A stretch of DNA of 64,000 bases from Datisca glomerata (lineage: Eukaryota > Streptophyta > Magnoliopsida > Cucurbitales > Datiscaceae). The DNA lies in assembly GCA_003255025.1 (NCBI GenBank), contig QANY01009110.1, forward strand, positions 2,010,367 to 2,074,366, given 5' to 3'. The notes below the pieces were generated by a model. It was not told the DNA's origin. It saw nothing but the letters and a program-made list of their open reading frames with translations, and ran no database searches. Numbering within the stretch: the stretch's first letter is position 1; each line of letters starts with the position of its first letter. Shown in pieces: positions 47,422 to 58,171 of the stretch. The position numbers and the translations under genes are program-made.

Positions 47422-47540
47422 TTATATTAAATGACAAAGTGAAATTTTTAAGTTGTCCTATATTTTAAGGAGTCTTAAATGATAAAAAGGAGAATAAAAA
47501 AAATTTCTCCTTTAAGCCCCTTTTAATATATTAAATTATT
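47422..47540. repeat. Palindromic miniature repeat, copy A unit 1
   Basis: Starts TTATATTAAATGACAAAGTG and folds back through AAGGAGTCTTAAATG and CTCCTTTAAGCCCC to TTTTAATATATTAAA. About 115 bp. Immediately follows the Helitron CTAG. Confidence 0.65.
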
Positions 47541-47566
47541 ATTAATAGAAAATAATATTTCATTAT

Positions 47567-47692
47567 AGCTTATTATATTAAATGACAAAGTAAAATCTCT
47601 ATGTTGCACTATACTTTAAGGAGATTTAAATGATAATAAGGAAAATAAAAAGTTTCTATCCTTTAAATCTCTTTTAATATATTAAAATTAAG
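47567..47692. repeat. Palindromic miniature repeat, copy A unit 2
   Basis: Second head-to-tail unit starting ATTATATTAAATGACAAAG, with arms AAGGAGATTTAAATG and CTTTAAATCTCTTTTAATAT. Confidence 0.65.
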
Positions 47693-48137
47693 ATGAATAT
47701 TAATTAAACTTGATAGAAAATATGTGAGACCCTAGCATATAAACTGATAGACAAATAAGATAATTTAAAATATCAATAAAAAAACATCATCTAAAAATAT
47801 TTTTTCAAATTTAGTGTTTTTTGTATATTATAAATACATAAATATTTGTTGAACCTGGTAAATGATTAGATCATACTCTATTTTGATAAAAAAGCATTAA
47901 TAGTTGAGAACATGATAAGTGATTGGATTAAGTCTATAAAATTGATCAAAATAAGCATTGATTATCATCAACCACATACGTAAATTTAATTACGAATGTA
48001 CGTATATTTAATTTTGAATTTATACGCGAGTCTCAAACATAATATGCAAAGATTTAATTAAATAGTTTGTTTATAAATTGTTGGGACGAAAAAAAAATAA
48101 TGTTAATGGAACAAAAAATTAGGGAAACTTTATATTA

Positions 48138-48469
48138 TTTTTCATCTTCATTGAACTTTATGCGATCATGAAATTGAGGGAGGATCTCCAGAATCCTGTA
48201 AACACATAAAAATGAACAAAACTAGTATTAGTGTTGGAATAAACATAATATATAATTACATAAAATATATATTCCTTAGAAATCTTACATGTTCACCGTC
48301 GGGAAATGAGAATGAATGATTTTGTGCTTGCATCATTTTCATAAGGTATGCACTTGAGATTGAAGTGAACTTGACCATCTAAAAGCTCACGGAGTTGTGG
48401 CTTAACTCTCTCATGTTCTGCACGTGGACATAGATGCTTTATAATGAAGCCAAAAAGCTCATATACATA
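48138..48469. other. Unassigned DNA with one open minus-strand stretch
   Basis: The minus strand is open from about 48480 to 48297 for 61 codons (ELFGFIIKHLCPRAEHERVK, later LRELLDGQVHF). I do not recognise it. It overlaps, in another frame, the end of the transposase-like stretch next to it. Confidence 0.3.
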
Positions 48470-48790
48470 GATGCTTGATCCTTAATCGGTTGTCTTATTG
48501 CGTTGAATATAACTTTCACTTTCGTCCCTTCACTTAGATTCTATATATGAGCTAATCAGGTCCAACCACGAACCTTTCGCCTAGAGGAAGAGGATTCACC
48601 TATGTATAAAATATTATTTTTATATGTTAGACATTATATGAGTAAGAACAATGATTTGTATGAAATATAAAATAAATGTTATATCGACTAATTCGGTGGG
48701 AGAGTCGCATGGTGGATCTTGATCACCAACGGACTCTTCCTCAGTTATGCACAAACGTCTACCACGGATCATGATGGTTATACTTGCACA
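48470..48790 (-). pseudogene. CACTA-associated transposase-like remnant
   Basis: Minus-strand fragments read MIRGRRLCITEEESVGDQ (about 48780-48690) and, after a gap, SEGTKVKVIFNAIRQPIKDQ (about 48540-48480), then SMYMSFLASL. The second resembles the plant En/Spm-associated domain (a G-x-K-x-x-V-x-F-N-x-x-G-Q-P-I segment followed by S-x-F-x-G-x-L). Several stops. It could instead be an unrelated captured exon; the match is by eye and weak. Confidence 0.35.
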
Positions 48791-49065
48791 ACAAAATAGA
48801 TAATGACATTATCAAAACTCATTACACACCAAGTGCCCATGCGCACTCCCCTATTCATCCTCAGCATTTCAAAAGCAAAATCAATGAACTCCTCAACTCC
48901 ATTAAGATAATCTTGATTAACTCGAGATTTTCCAATCCAACTTTTATCCATATTAAAATTAATATGAAGATATTATAATAGATAGTTCAATACAATGAAA
49001 ATTAAAGTCACAATGAAATCAGAGTCATAAATTGATGTACAGAACATAGACAAACAAGTTACAAT

Positions 49066-50252
49066 CACTACAAGAATTAAATAAACTAAAAAATTAGAAA
49101 AACTATAATAAATAATTAATTAAAAAAATTAGCTACCCATATTCTAACTATTCTATTAAATTATCTACACATATTCTAGCTATTTGACTATTAAATTAAA
49201 TAAATTAAAAATTAGAAAAATTACAATAAATAATTAACTAAACAAAATGGGATTAGAGGAGGAGAACAGAGGTTTAATGGAAGCTAACGTATATAACTTC
49301 ACATAGTATTGCTACAAATACAATGAAAGAACAAGGTATACTGTCTCTAAAAATAAGGAACTCAATTCACAGCACAAACATTTTAATTAGAAACTTAACA
49401 AAAGGTATACCGTCTCTGAAAATAGAGAACTCGGCTCATGGTATCTACTATCAACCGTATTCCAAATAGTAAGATGATGTCTATCTAATAAACCTGTAAG
49501 GCTGCAACTATATAACTTCATCTAATAAACATGTAAGGCTACAACTATATGACTTCATCTAATAAACCTGCAAGGTTGCAACTATATAACTTTTTTCTCT
49601 CGCAGTCCTATTACTATTACCCATTATCTATTTCCCTCAACAATAACAACTCAAATACTAATAGCTAACAAAATTGGTGACTTCATACAACCTTAATAAG
49701 GAGCATAAATCCTAAATAATCCATAACCCAGCCGAGAAAAAGCTATAACCATCAGCTACAAATGCAAATTAAAAAAAACAACCACTAGATCTGTAAATTC
49801 AAAATAAAATTCACAAACGGTATGAGGCTTCTCACCAGATCTAGAAGTGGCAGTGGTTGAGAGAACTTGGCGATGGATACAGAGGAGCTCGCGATGGTAG
49901 AGAAACTTGTAAAGAAGAGAGAGATCTAAGAAAGACAGAGAGAAAACCGACAAGTTAGAGTGAGAATCGAGTATATACCTATAGATCGTGGAGGAGCTCG
50001 TAGTGGGGAAGCTTGAGGTGGAGGAGCTTACGGCAGAAAATCATGGAGGAGCCCGGAGGTTCGCATCTCCTGTTGCATTGAGAAAGAGAGGGAGATCGTG
50101 TGGGTTTGGGCAAAAGTAAAAATTAGGGATTTAAAGGTTTTTAGAGGTGGTTTTAAAAACCGCCGCCAAAAGTTTTGCTGGTTTTTTTTACTGGCGGTTG
50201 GCATAATCCCCGCCGTAAAACTGTCGGGGAAAAGTCATTTTTCTTGTAGTGT
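49066..50252. mobile_element. Small CACTA-like element
   Basis: Left end CACTACAAGAATT; right end TTTTTCTTGTAGTG, whose reverse complement is CACTACAAGAAAAA. Near the right end are GC-rich motifs with inverted relation (ACCGCCGCCAAAAG, GGCGGTTGGC, CCCGCCGTAAAAC) typical of subterminal repeats. Length 1187 bp, no transposase. Flanking triplets are AAT and TAA, not identical, so the pairing of ends is uncertain. Confidence 0.5.
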
Positions 50253-51240
50253 AATCCATAATTCACTTTACCCTTTCCCTACCACACGATTTCTTCATTT
50301 CTTTCTCACAAACAAAGCCAGGGGCTTGGTGAGAAGCATGTATCAAAGAGCTCCCACAAATAAATTATCTTCAAATCTCTTCCCACCTTTTAAAACTAGA
50401 CCCAAAATTCAAAATTTGTTGATTCCATTCATTACAAAATTGGTAAGTGCGTTTAAAAGTGATTTTTGTGAATTAAAGGGTAAACCAAAAGGTAAAAAAA
50501 TTTCTGTCAAATTTTTTCACAAAAAAACCTGCATAATCCAGTTGCAATAAGAAAATGTTGAAGCCTTTGGAAGGTCAAGCGAGGATGTGGGAGATTAAGC
50601 GCAGACTAAATAGCTTATATCACTGGTTAAGAATCCAAAGCATTACCATCTTGGTGTGACCTCTCCATATCATAGTCTATGTTTGTAAGAAAACCCTACA
50701 AGTTTTTATAATTAGCTTTCTAGTGCATAAGAATAAAAAATGAGGGGTGGCTTAAATTTTTGCTTATGAGAAAGAAATGAAGAAATCATGAGGAATTGGG
50801 AATAAAGGTATTTGGTTGTAAATGATGGTATTTGGGTAATAAGCCAAGCGACTTCATTGTAAATGTATTAAAATGACGTCATTCCGCTAAAGTTAACAGG
50901 AGAATTGACGGAGTTTGCTTCAGGGTTTATAATATATTTTTATATAGTTTAAGATTTAAAGTGTAATGTTTTAAAATTTAGGGTTTAAACTATTTATTAC
51001 TCATAGTTTGAGGGAGTAAAATAATTTTTTTTCTAAAATGTAATATCCGTTCACGTGATGCTATTTGTGCATTATAGATGATTGAATATTGTACATAAAA
51101 AATATTTATACAATAAAATATTTTTATCTATTATTTTTTGTATTTAGTTATGATTATATTATAAACATAGAGATCTTTTTCATCATTGACATTGATATTA
51201 ATTTGAAATAATATGTGCAACGCACGTGATGTTGGCCTAG

Positions 51241-51505
51241 TTATATTAAATGACAAAGTGAAATCTCTAAGTTGTATTTTATTTTAAGGAGACTTAAAGG
51301 GTAAAAAAGATAATCAAAAGTTTTTTCCCTTTAAGCTCCTTTTAATATATTAAATTATTATTAATAGAAAATAATAATTTATTTTAGCTTATTATATTAA
51401 ATGACAAAGTGAAATCTCTAAATTGTATTATATTTTAAAGAGACTTAAATGGTAACAAAGAGAATAAGAAGTTTCTCTTCTTTAAATCTTTTTTAATATA
51501 TTAAG
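51241..51505. repeat. Two palindromic miniature repeats, copy B
   Basis: Units at 51241-51355 and 51388-51505 match the copy A units. The first has the best preserved arms (AAGGAGACTTAAAGGG and CCCTTTAAGCTCCTTT). Confidence 0.65.
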
Positions 51506-52139
51506 ATTAAGATGAATCTTAATTAAATTTGATAGAAAATATGTGAGACCTAGTACATTAACTGATGGACAAATAAGATAATTTAAAATATCAATAAAAA
51601 AATTATCGTCTAAATTTTTTTTTTCAATTTAGTGTTTTTATATGTTATAAATAGATAAAGATCTGTTGAACCTGGTAAATGATTAGATCAATACTCTATT
51701 TTGATAAAACAAAAGAAGCACTAATAGTTGAGAACATGGTAAGTGATTGGATTAAGTCTATAAAATTGATCAAAATAAGCATTGATTATCATCAACCACG
51801 TACGTAAATTTAATTACGGATTTATGTATATTTAATTTTGGGTTTATACGCTGAGTCTCAAACATAATATACAAAGATTTAATTAAATAGTTCATTTTAT
51901 AAATTGTTGGGCAATAAAGAACAAATAATCACTACTACAATTTTGGTTTACAATGACACCCATATATATAATATAATGATAGGTCTCTAAAATCTGTCAA
52001 AGAAAAATAGAGTAGGGTGGGATAATTTAGATTAGATGACAGATAAAAAATTAGTGGTCATTAATGTACTGTCTACCATGACAAGTATAATAATCACAGT
52101 CATAGTTATACATATCTATTTATGTTAATTACAAAATGT

Positions 52140-52160
52140 CACCTATATAATACTAATATT
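52140..52160 (+). promoter_or_regulatory. Possible TATA box in the CACTA element
   Basis: CACCTATATAATACT sits about 50-120 bp upstream of a CT-rich tract resembling a plant 5' leader. Speculative. Confidence 0.25.
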
Positions 52161-52257
52161 TTTCATGTCCTCTCTTAGAAATCATATCCTCCTCTCGAAC
52201 TCTCTCTCTCTGGAACGAACTCAAAGCTCTCTTGAACTCCTCTCTCACTCTCAGCCT

Positions 52258-52258
<1 letters not shown>

Positions 52259-52293
<35 letters not shown>
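52259..52293. repeat. (CT)n microsatellite
   Basis: About 16 CT units in a wider CT-rich tract (52150-52440). The apparent serine/leucine-rich open frames here are by-products of this repeat. Confidence 0.9.
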
Positions 52294-52295
<2 letters not shown>

Positions 52296-52806
52296 TCGAT
52301 ATTTCATCTGCATTGCTCTCTCTACCTCGTCTCTGCACTGCTCTCTCTTTATCTCGATACTCCTCTCTCTGCTACTCGCTCTTCTTTGATCTATTCTCTG
52401 TCTTGAATCTCAGCCTCCTGCGACGGTTCTCGCTCTCTCGTGGTGAATTTGTAGTTTTTTTCATCTTTATTTAGTGTTATTTGTTCTGATTTAGTTTTAT
52501 TGAGATTTAGGGTTTAGATTTTGAGTTAGGGTTTAGAGTTTTCTGATTTATTTGGTTTCTCCATTTGGTTGTAAGGTTTGAATATTATATTTTCTGGATT
52601 TGAGCCATGCATGTTACTAGGAGTTGATGGTGGAGTAATTTGCAATCTTGTGTTCCCAGCGTGGCTAATTACTTTGTTTTTTGTTGTTTTTCTAGCTTGG
52701 TCTACATTCAAGACTTGTGGGGATGGGATGGTTTTTTGAAAATTGGAATCAGAAGAAATCTTGAGAAGTGGGTTCATATTTCTTAAATGGTGAACGACTC
52801 TTACAG

Positions 52807-53442
52807 TTATATGCCCGCTTGTCTGAGATTTTGGGACTCCATGAATCATCTGTTGTTCTTAAATGTGATTGCCAGCACAATCACAACAAACCTTAAGTGT
52901 TTCACTGAGGTGAAATAATTTTATTTTTTATAATTGCTCATAACTGTTTTCTGAGTATCTGATATTTTATTTAAATGTGTCCATTCTAGAGTGAGGAGGT
53001 CATTTGTCACACCTTAAGTTTGTTCTTGGAGCTGGCAATAGGGTAATTTATATTTCTTCATTTTAATTAAAGAGTTGAAGTGATCCAGTCTGGATTACTT
53101 ATGGTATAACTCTCTTTTCGTTTCGTTCCAGTTTATTGTTCTGGGGTTTCTTTACAGGTATATGACAGGGAAGTTGCTTTGTAAATTTTACACTATTTAT
53201 AATTGCAAATCATATAGTAAGTCCAGTTTTTAGTTGTTTATACTTTGACTCTATCTCTAGTAATCTCATCTAGTTCTAATGGTTTTCTCCAAAAAAATTT
53301 AATTTTAGAGATAGATGTTTCATTTTTAGAAGAATACCGATGAACACGGAGAAGGGCTACCTTCTATAACACCATTGGTTGGCTAATCTTTATGGAGGAT
53401 AGTCCTGTGAAATTCAAATCTTCAATGGAACCATTTTTGCAA
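52807..53442 (+). pseudogene. XPO7: Captured exportin-7 fragment, four exons
   Basis: Four successive exons of a plant exportin-7 (RanBP16/XPO7-type nuclear export receptor) with introns kept. Exon a 52807-52909: LYARLSEILGLHESSVVL, then NLKCFTE, with an extra A near 52861 that shifts the frame. Exon b 52990-53042: SEEVICHTLSLFLELAI. Exon c 53158-53216: GYMTGKLLCKF, then a small deletion. Exon d 53309-53442: FLEEYR, a stop at 53341-53343 in place of cysteine, then TFYNTIGWLIFMEDSPVKFK and SSMEPFLQV. Acceptor AG and donor GT sites are visible at most edges. The full protein is about 1,050 residues; only a central part is here. It cannot make a working exportin. Confidence 0.82.
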
Positions 53443-53527
53443 GTATCTCTCTTTGGCGACAAACAATAGCTTCACTAGCAACTTGATTAATTTATCATTG
53501 ATAATGGCTCAGCTCATAATGTTAAAA

Positions 53528-53745
53528 ATGGATGCTTTATCTTCATTATGCATAAACCAGTCTCTAATGGCTCGCCCTTGTAGAGTTGGGTTGGTTTCTT
53601 TTCTTGGAATTTTACCAAAACCTCCAGCTTTTTCCAACTCCACCAAAAAACAAAGCAATCTCAGAGTGATAAGGGCCTCAGTTGCAGTAGAGCAACAAGC
53701 ATAGAAGAGCAAAGTAGCACTTATCAAAATTGGCACTAGAGGAAG
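53528..53745 (+). pseudogene. HEMC: Captured exon 1 of hydroxymethylbilane synthase
   Basis: Open from ATG 53528 (MDALSSLCINQSLMARPCRV), a serine/arginine-containing plastid transit peptide, to RASVAVEQQA and a stop at 53702-53704. The frame then continues KSKVALIKIGTRG, the start of the mature porphobilinogen deaminase domain, where I-x-I-G-T-R-G-S is diagnostic. The exon ends GGAAG at 53745 before GTACTT, a donor site, which splits the serine codon of G-T-R-G-S. The stop is one base from the glutamine codon expected (CAG to TAG). An in-frame ATG also lies at 53504. The enzyme makes hydroxymethylbilane for chlorophyll and heme; only this exon is present. Confidence 0.82.
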
Positions 53746-54780
53746 GTACTTCATATCTTGTCTTTTCTCCTTGGTTCAATCTCCTAGAAAGTATTTTCTG
53801 CTCCAACTCACAAGTGTAATTCTTACTTGGAATTTCTCGAAGAAACATAGAATTAGCAACTTTAAACGTGCTCTTTAGCTAAGTTATTTGAGTCTCGATT
53901 TCGTTGCTATCAAATTGGTCATTGGATCTTATATTCTTGTAAGTTGATCACTTTACTCTTGATACATACAATGTTCTATAAGAATAATAAAGAAAGTCCC
54001 AAACCAGTTGTTATTTTGTCTATAGCTCTAGAAAGTCTAACATATATTCTACCCATGAACTTAGACGCAATGCAAGTTATTGTTCTTTTCTTTGTTACCG
54101 AGAAAGTTTAAATCAATTTAAGCGGCATTTGATAAGAAAATGAAAGTTTCTTATTATCTTTTTACTTACTACAAGCACTTCCCAATCGTAAAGAAGCTAT
54201 CATAGTATCTTATTGGCCACATAGATCACTTCCAAAGAACACCAAAATGAAGAAGTTTGAGAACTTAAAAGCCTTGGTGAATGTCTTTTCCATTCAGCCA
54301 TCTGATATCATTTTATTACGATATCTCATGTCGTGGAAGTAATTATTTTGATGAATCCATGCTTTAAATGTAGTAATGGCAGGATATGAGTGCTGAAGTA
54401 ATTATTTTTTTAATGAACCTTTATTTTTTCTACTGTCATATTAAAAATAGTTAAGTAAAAGAATTTTTATAGTTACATTTTGTAGTTCTCTTACCAATCA
54501 CTTGAAAACTCTTTTCATTCGTGATGAGTGGTTCAGTTACACTTTGTAGTTCTCTTTTATTTGGTTAGATACTAAGAAGCCGAGCCTACTTCTTATTTGA
54601 GGTTTGTACTTTTGGTGCAAGCATGACTGTAAGTCAAGCTTGAGATAGGTAGCATAAATGATTTTGTGAGGACCTGAGGTGGCTTTATTGTATCTTGTTA
54701 AGGTCTATCTCATATTAACGTTTACTGTAAAAGATACGTTGGAATGCCTGGCTTTGTGTCATGGGAATGCAGTTTTTGCC
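53746..54780. other. CACTA interior after the captured exon
   Basis: The first part may be the first intron of the captured HEMC gene. The rest shows no exon I recognise. Confidence 0.4.
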
Positions 54781-55060
54781 TTTCAATGACATTTTTTTAA
54801 AAAAAAATATAGGACCTTTTAATGACGGAGATTCCCCGTCATCTAATACCTTTTTGTGAGACTTTTAAATGACGGGATTGTCCTTTTAATGACGGGGATT
54901 CTCCGTCATCTAATATCTTTTCGCGGGACTTTAGATGACGGGGAATTCCCATCATTAAAGGTCAAAATTGAGATTTTTTAATGACGGAGATGGTAAAGAT
55001 GACAGTTCGGTAGATGACAATTAGTCAACAGTCAATATAGAGTTATAATTCTGAGTTTTA
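54781..55060. repeat. Palindromic subterminal repeats of the CACTA
   Basis: At least four variants of ATGACGGRGATTCYCCGTCAT occur within 200 bp, some separated by CTAATACCTTTTTGTG-like spacers. In CACTA elements such repeats bind the element-encoded TnpA-type protein. Confidence 0.7.
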
Positions 55061-55127
55061 CCCATCATCTAACCCTCTTTTTGTTATAGTGAATAATGTT
55101 AATGGAACAAAAAATTGGGGAACTTTA

Positions 55128-57847
55128 TAATAATGACTAGGTTTATTTTAGATTACATCAAATGACAAGCAAAAAGAAATGTGAAAAAGAAGTAGGAAAA
55201 TCTTACTAATGGAAACAGAATAAAGCAAATCAAAAGGAAGATTGAATATATGGTAAAGTGATAATGAGTTTATAATACAAACATAAATAGAGAGAGTCCA
55301 ATCCTCGGCTGCCAAGTTTTTCTCATTGCGGGTGTGTGGGTATCATATGAACTTTTTCAGTAATAATTGATGTAATGATGATATAAGAGTCGAAAGAAAA
55401 GATGAAAAAGATAATGTTGGCATTTCAATTTATAGAGAGAAAGAGCTCAGTTGGCAGAGGACAATGAGAGGAAAGTTGAATTAGCTTTGTAAGTACGTCA
55501 TGAAGAGATAATTTATTATCTTTTTTTACAAATTATTTTGTATTTTTTTGGAATTTAAATGAAAATCTTGATGGATAAATAGATAAAAAAAAGATTGAGA
55601 AGCTAGATTCCCGGAGGAATTCATGTGAGACATATTTGTGTGTATTTTTTGGATAAGTAGATAAAAAATATTTTATGTGCATAAAATCAAATAATACTAT
55701 TATTATTCTCTCATCTAATTAATCATTCTTAATTAAAGAATACTTTGGAGAATGAAAGTCTCCGATGATTCTGCAAACACATTTGGACTCTCCCCCTCTC
55801 CCTCTCCCTACCACTTGAATTAAACATTTTTTGGTCAAAAAAGCAATCCAAATAAGCAAATTACAGACTTAAACAGCTGTCTCCCTCAATATATATGTAA
55901 ATACATTAAGCTTTTGGATTTGGACCCACTTGTTTTCTGTATATCAATACAACAATGGAAAATCTCAACACAAAACAGAACCAAGAGAGAAAGTAAATAA
56001 GTAAAAATCAGCTTTTGTGATTCCCAAAAACCAAAGTGAGCATTAAGGGTCATTGTTTTTGTTCTGTTTTGGTATGGTCATAATGACATGTAAAAATTTT
56101 ATATGAAAATTTGCTTTCATTTTCATCAAAAGCAAAACCCAACTCCTTTTGGCAAAGTGACATTCATATCTCACTTACTCTCTTTCTTACTCTCTTTCTT
56201 TCTTTTTTATTTCTTTATTTAATTTTTCTCTCTCTCTCGAAAATTTGCATGGAGGAATATTTTCAATCTGTTTTCCTTGTCCAGTTGTCCTTCAATTAAA
56301 GCAATACTAGAACATGTCCATTTTATCTATCTAGCCTAGCTACTTTCTACAAGATTTTAGCTTTTACTTTTGTTTTCTGGGTACCTTTGCCATCTTTATA
56401 TGAACATAAAGTTACAAAGTATACTACATATATAAAATAAACTAACGTTTCTTCAATATCATGTCTTATTTCTGTTGAAGGGTGTTTCTTTGGACTGTTG
56501 TTGCTCCTCGCTCGAGATAGGGTTGTTACATGTATGCATCGAGGTTAAGATACAGGTACACGTCATAGATATATATAAAAAAGGTCAAAATGTAAAATGT
56601 ACCCATGTAGTTTGACCAAAATGCAAACTATACCTCTAAATCTTTGTTTGTATTTTTATACCCTTATAAGTTAAGAAACTATAAAATATTCACATCCGTT
56701 AGATTTTCCTTACAAATGACACTACAACTCAAAAGCGGATAAAGGAGGAGAAATGGGCAAAACTTAGTGTTTGATATTGGAGGATCAAAAGCCTAATTTC
56801 TGCATAATTTATTGATGATTATCTTCGGGGAAGTTAATTTAGGGAATGAACGGAGTTAAGGAAAACTAGTGTCTAAAAATGGAGGAGAATAGAGCAAATA
56901 AAGGAAAATAATGGAGGTTTTCTCTCTTTTGGGAGGGAAGAAGAAAAGTAAAAAAAAAAATGGAGTTCAAATTTTCTTTGACGAAAAAAATGTCTTATTT
57001 TGATGCTACATCAGAGGTATCTTGACCTTCATTTAATACATTATGATAAACTAGTAGTGTTATGATTTCTCTCTTAAATATACATTTAATACATTATGTT
57101 AAACTATTAGTATTATTGCTGTAATTATTAATCATAAATTACTATCGTTAATTTAATATATAAGATATTACACAATATTCTCTAGTTAATAAAATATTCA
57201 TTTAGCACAAATAAATCCACTATTGAAATTCATATATAAGACTTCAAGATAATAGATTTCCTAGCTATACAATTTGTTACCTTTTTAATTACTAACGTCA
57301 TCAATAAGTCAATTTATATGAAGGCTGTTCATATCATCCTCGCAGCAGTTTTGTCGTATGTCTGAATATGATGACCTTTTTGGTAGCTAAAAAGAGTATA
57401 TGTTATATAGCAATAAGCTCACCAAGTCCTATTAGAAAGTAATAGCATATTTAATTAAGCGTAACAATTATTTATATATTTTATGAAGCTGACATTTTCT
57501 GAGGTTTAATTGGTTGGGGCCTTCAATTATTTGTCTGGTAGATGATTTTGATGGTTACCGTTTTCAGTCGATTTTTACGGGGAATTTTCTCTCACACGTT
57601 TGAATGTGCATAAATCAGAGAGGGTATGACGTTTTCATTGTTGGTTTCATATGCATTGTCTTTTCATTGGTTAAATATGTGATTTCAAATATTAATTCTC
57701 TTGTCAATATTCTATTAAAGGGTCATCCCACTCGCACGAACTTTCGGGGTTTGATTATATATCGGATCAAAGTGACAATGGTAAACTATGGTTTGAATAC
57801 AATGGTGAAAGGGACAAATTATTGACATCTACGCTATAATCAAATAA
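55128..57847. other. Unassigned DNA
   Basis: No gene supported. 56585-56715 has a decayed repeat texture (ATGTACCCATGTAGTTTGACC), similar to the ends of plant TIR elements. The frames at 56111-56299 and 57604-57825 are low-complexity or chance. Confidence 0.45.
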
Positions 57848-58057
57848 TGTTAGTCAAGTCACATATGCTCTTTCAACATGATAAGGTAAAGAAGCCTCCA
57901 GCATGTGCAGCCCAAACAACTCAAGTCCAAGGAAGAGGAGTCAGGCATCAAAGAGTCATCTGTTTAAGCTGTTATATTGTTTAGAAGCTGTGCTATATAT
58001 ACTTATATCAATTGTAACTATCGGTTGAGATAGTTATTTAGCTTAGTTCGATAAAAA

Positions 58058-58130
<73 letters not shown>

Positions 58131-58171
58131 TATCTCAATATCTTCTTATTATCTCAAATTCTTATACAACA
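57848..58171. repeat. LTR-like unit with CT microsatellite
   Basis: 324 bp from TGTTAGTCAAGTC to TTATACAACA, with a TATATATA box at about 57985 and a CT run inside. This resembles short LTRs of copia or TRIM elements. TTGG after it could be a primer-binding site relic. Flanking pentamers (AATAA, TTGGA) do not match, so it could be a fragment. Confidence 0.4.
58061..58127. repeat. (CT)n microsatellite
   Basis: About 33 perfect CT units, the longest simple repeat in the window. Confidence 0.97.

Larger units (their letters stand above)
46510..48137. repeat. Direct duplication, copy A (empty CACTA site)
   Basis: Matches 50335-51929 plus 55092-55127 throughout, including both sides of the Helitron CTAG end and the two palindromic repeats. 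The position matching the CACTA insertion in copy B is uninterrupted here (AAAAATAATGTTAATGGAAC near 48095-48114). Confidence 0.82.
51930..55091 (+). mobile_element. Pack-CACTA element carrying two host gene fragments
   Basis: Starts CACTACTACAATTTTGG and ends CTCTTTTTGTTATAGTG (reverse complement CACTATAACAAAAAGAG). Flanked by the triplet AAT at 51927-51929 and 55092-55094. Subterminal repeats near the right end (54820-54960) are palindromic, of the form ATGACGGGGATTCCCCGTCAT. No transposase is present, so movement would need a source elsewhere, such as a relative of the element starting at 43681. The interior holds exportin-7 exons and exon 1 of hydroxymethylbilane synthase on the same strand. 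The paralogous empty site is at about 48100. Confidence 0.85.
50335..55127. repeat. Direct duplication, copy B (with CACTA insertion)
   Basis: Second copy of 46510-48137, in the same orientation 3.8 kb downstream. Interrupted by the CACTA at 51930-55091. It carries its own Helitron-type terminus (GTGCAACGCAC hairpin, CTAG at about 51237-51240) and two palindromic repeats at 51241-51355 and 51388-51505. Confidence 0.82.

Noticed and set aside
52153..52474. Open frames rich in serine, leucine and arginine on both strands
   Set aside because: They come from the CT microsatellite, which stays open in several frames.
53509..53754. Minus-strand frame over the HEMC exon
   Set aside because: Shadow of the plus-strand captured exon, which has the meaningful translation.
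56730..56760. CACTACAACTCAAAAGCGG as a further CACTA end
   Set aside because: Only the terminal motif matches; no subterminal repeats or partner end were found nearby.
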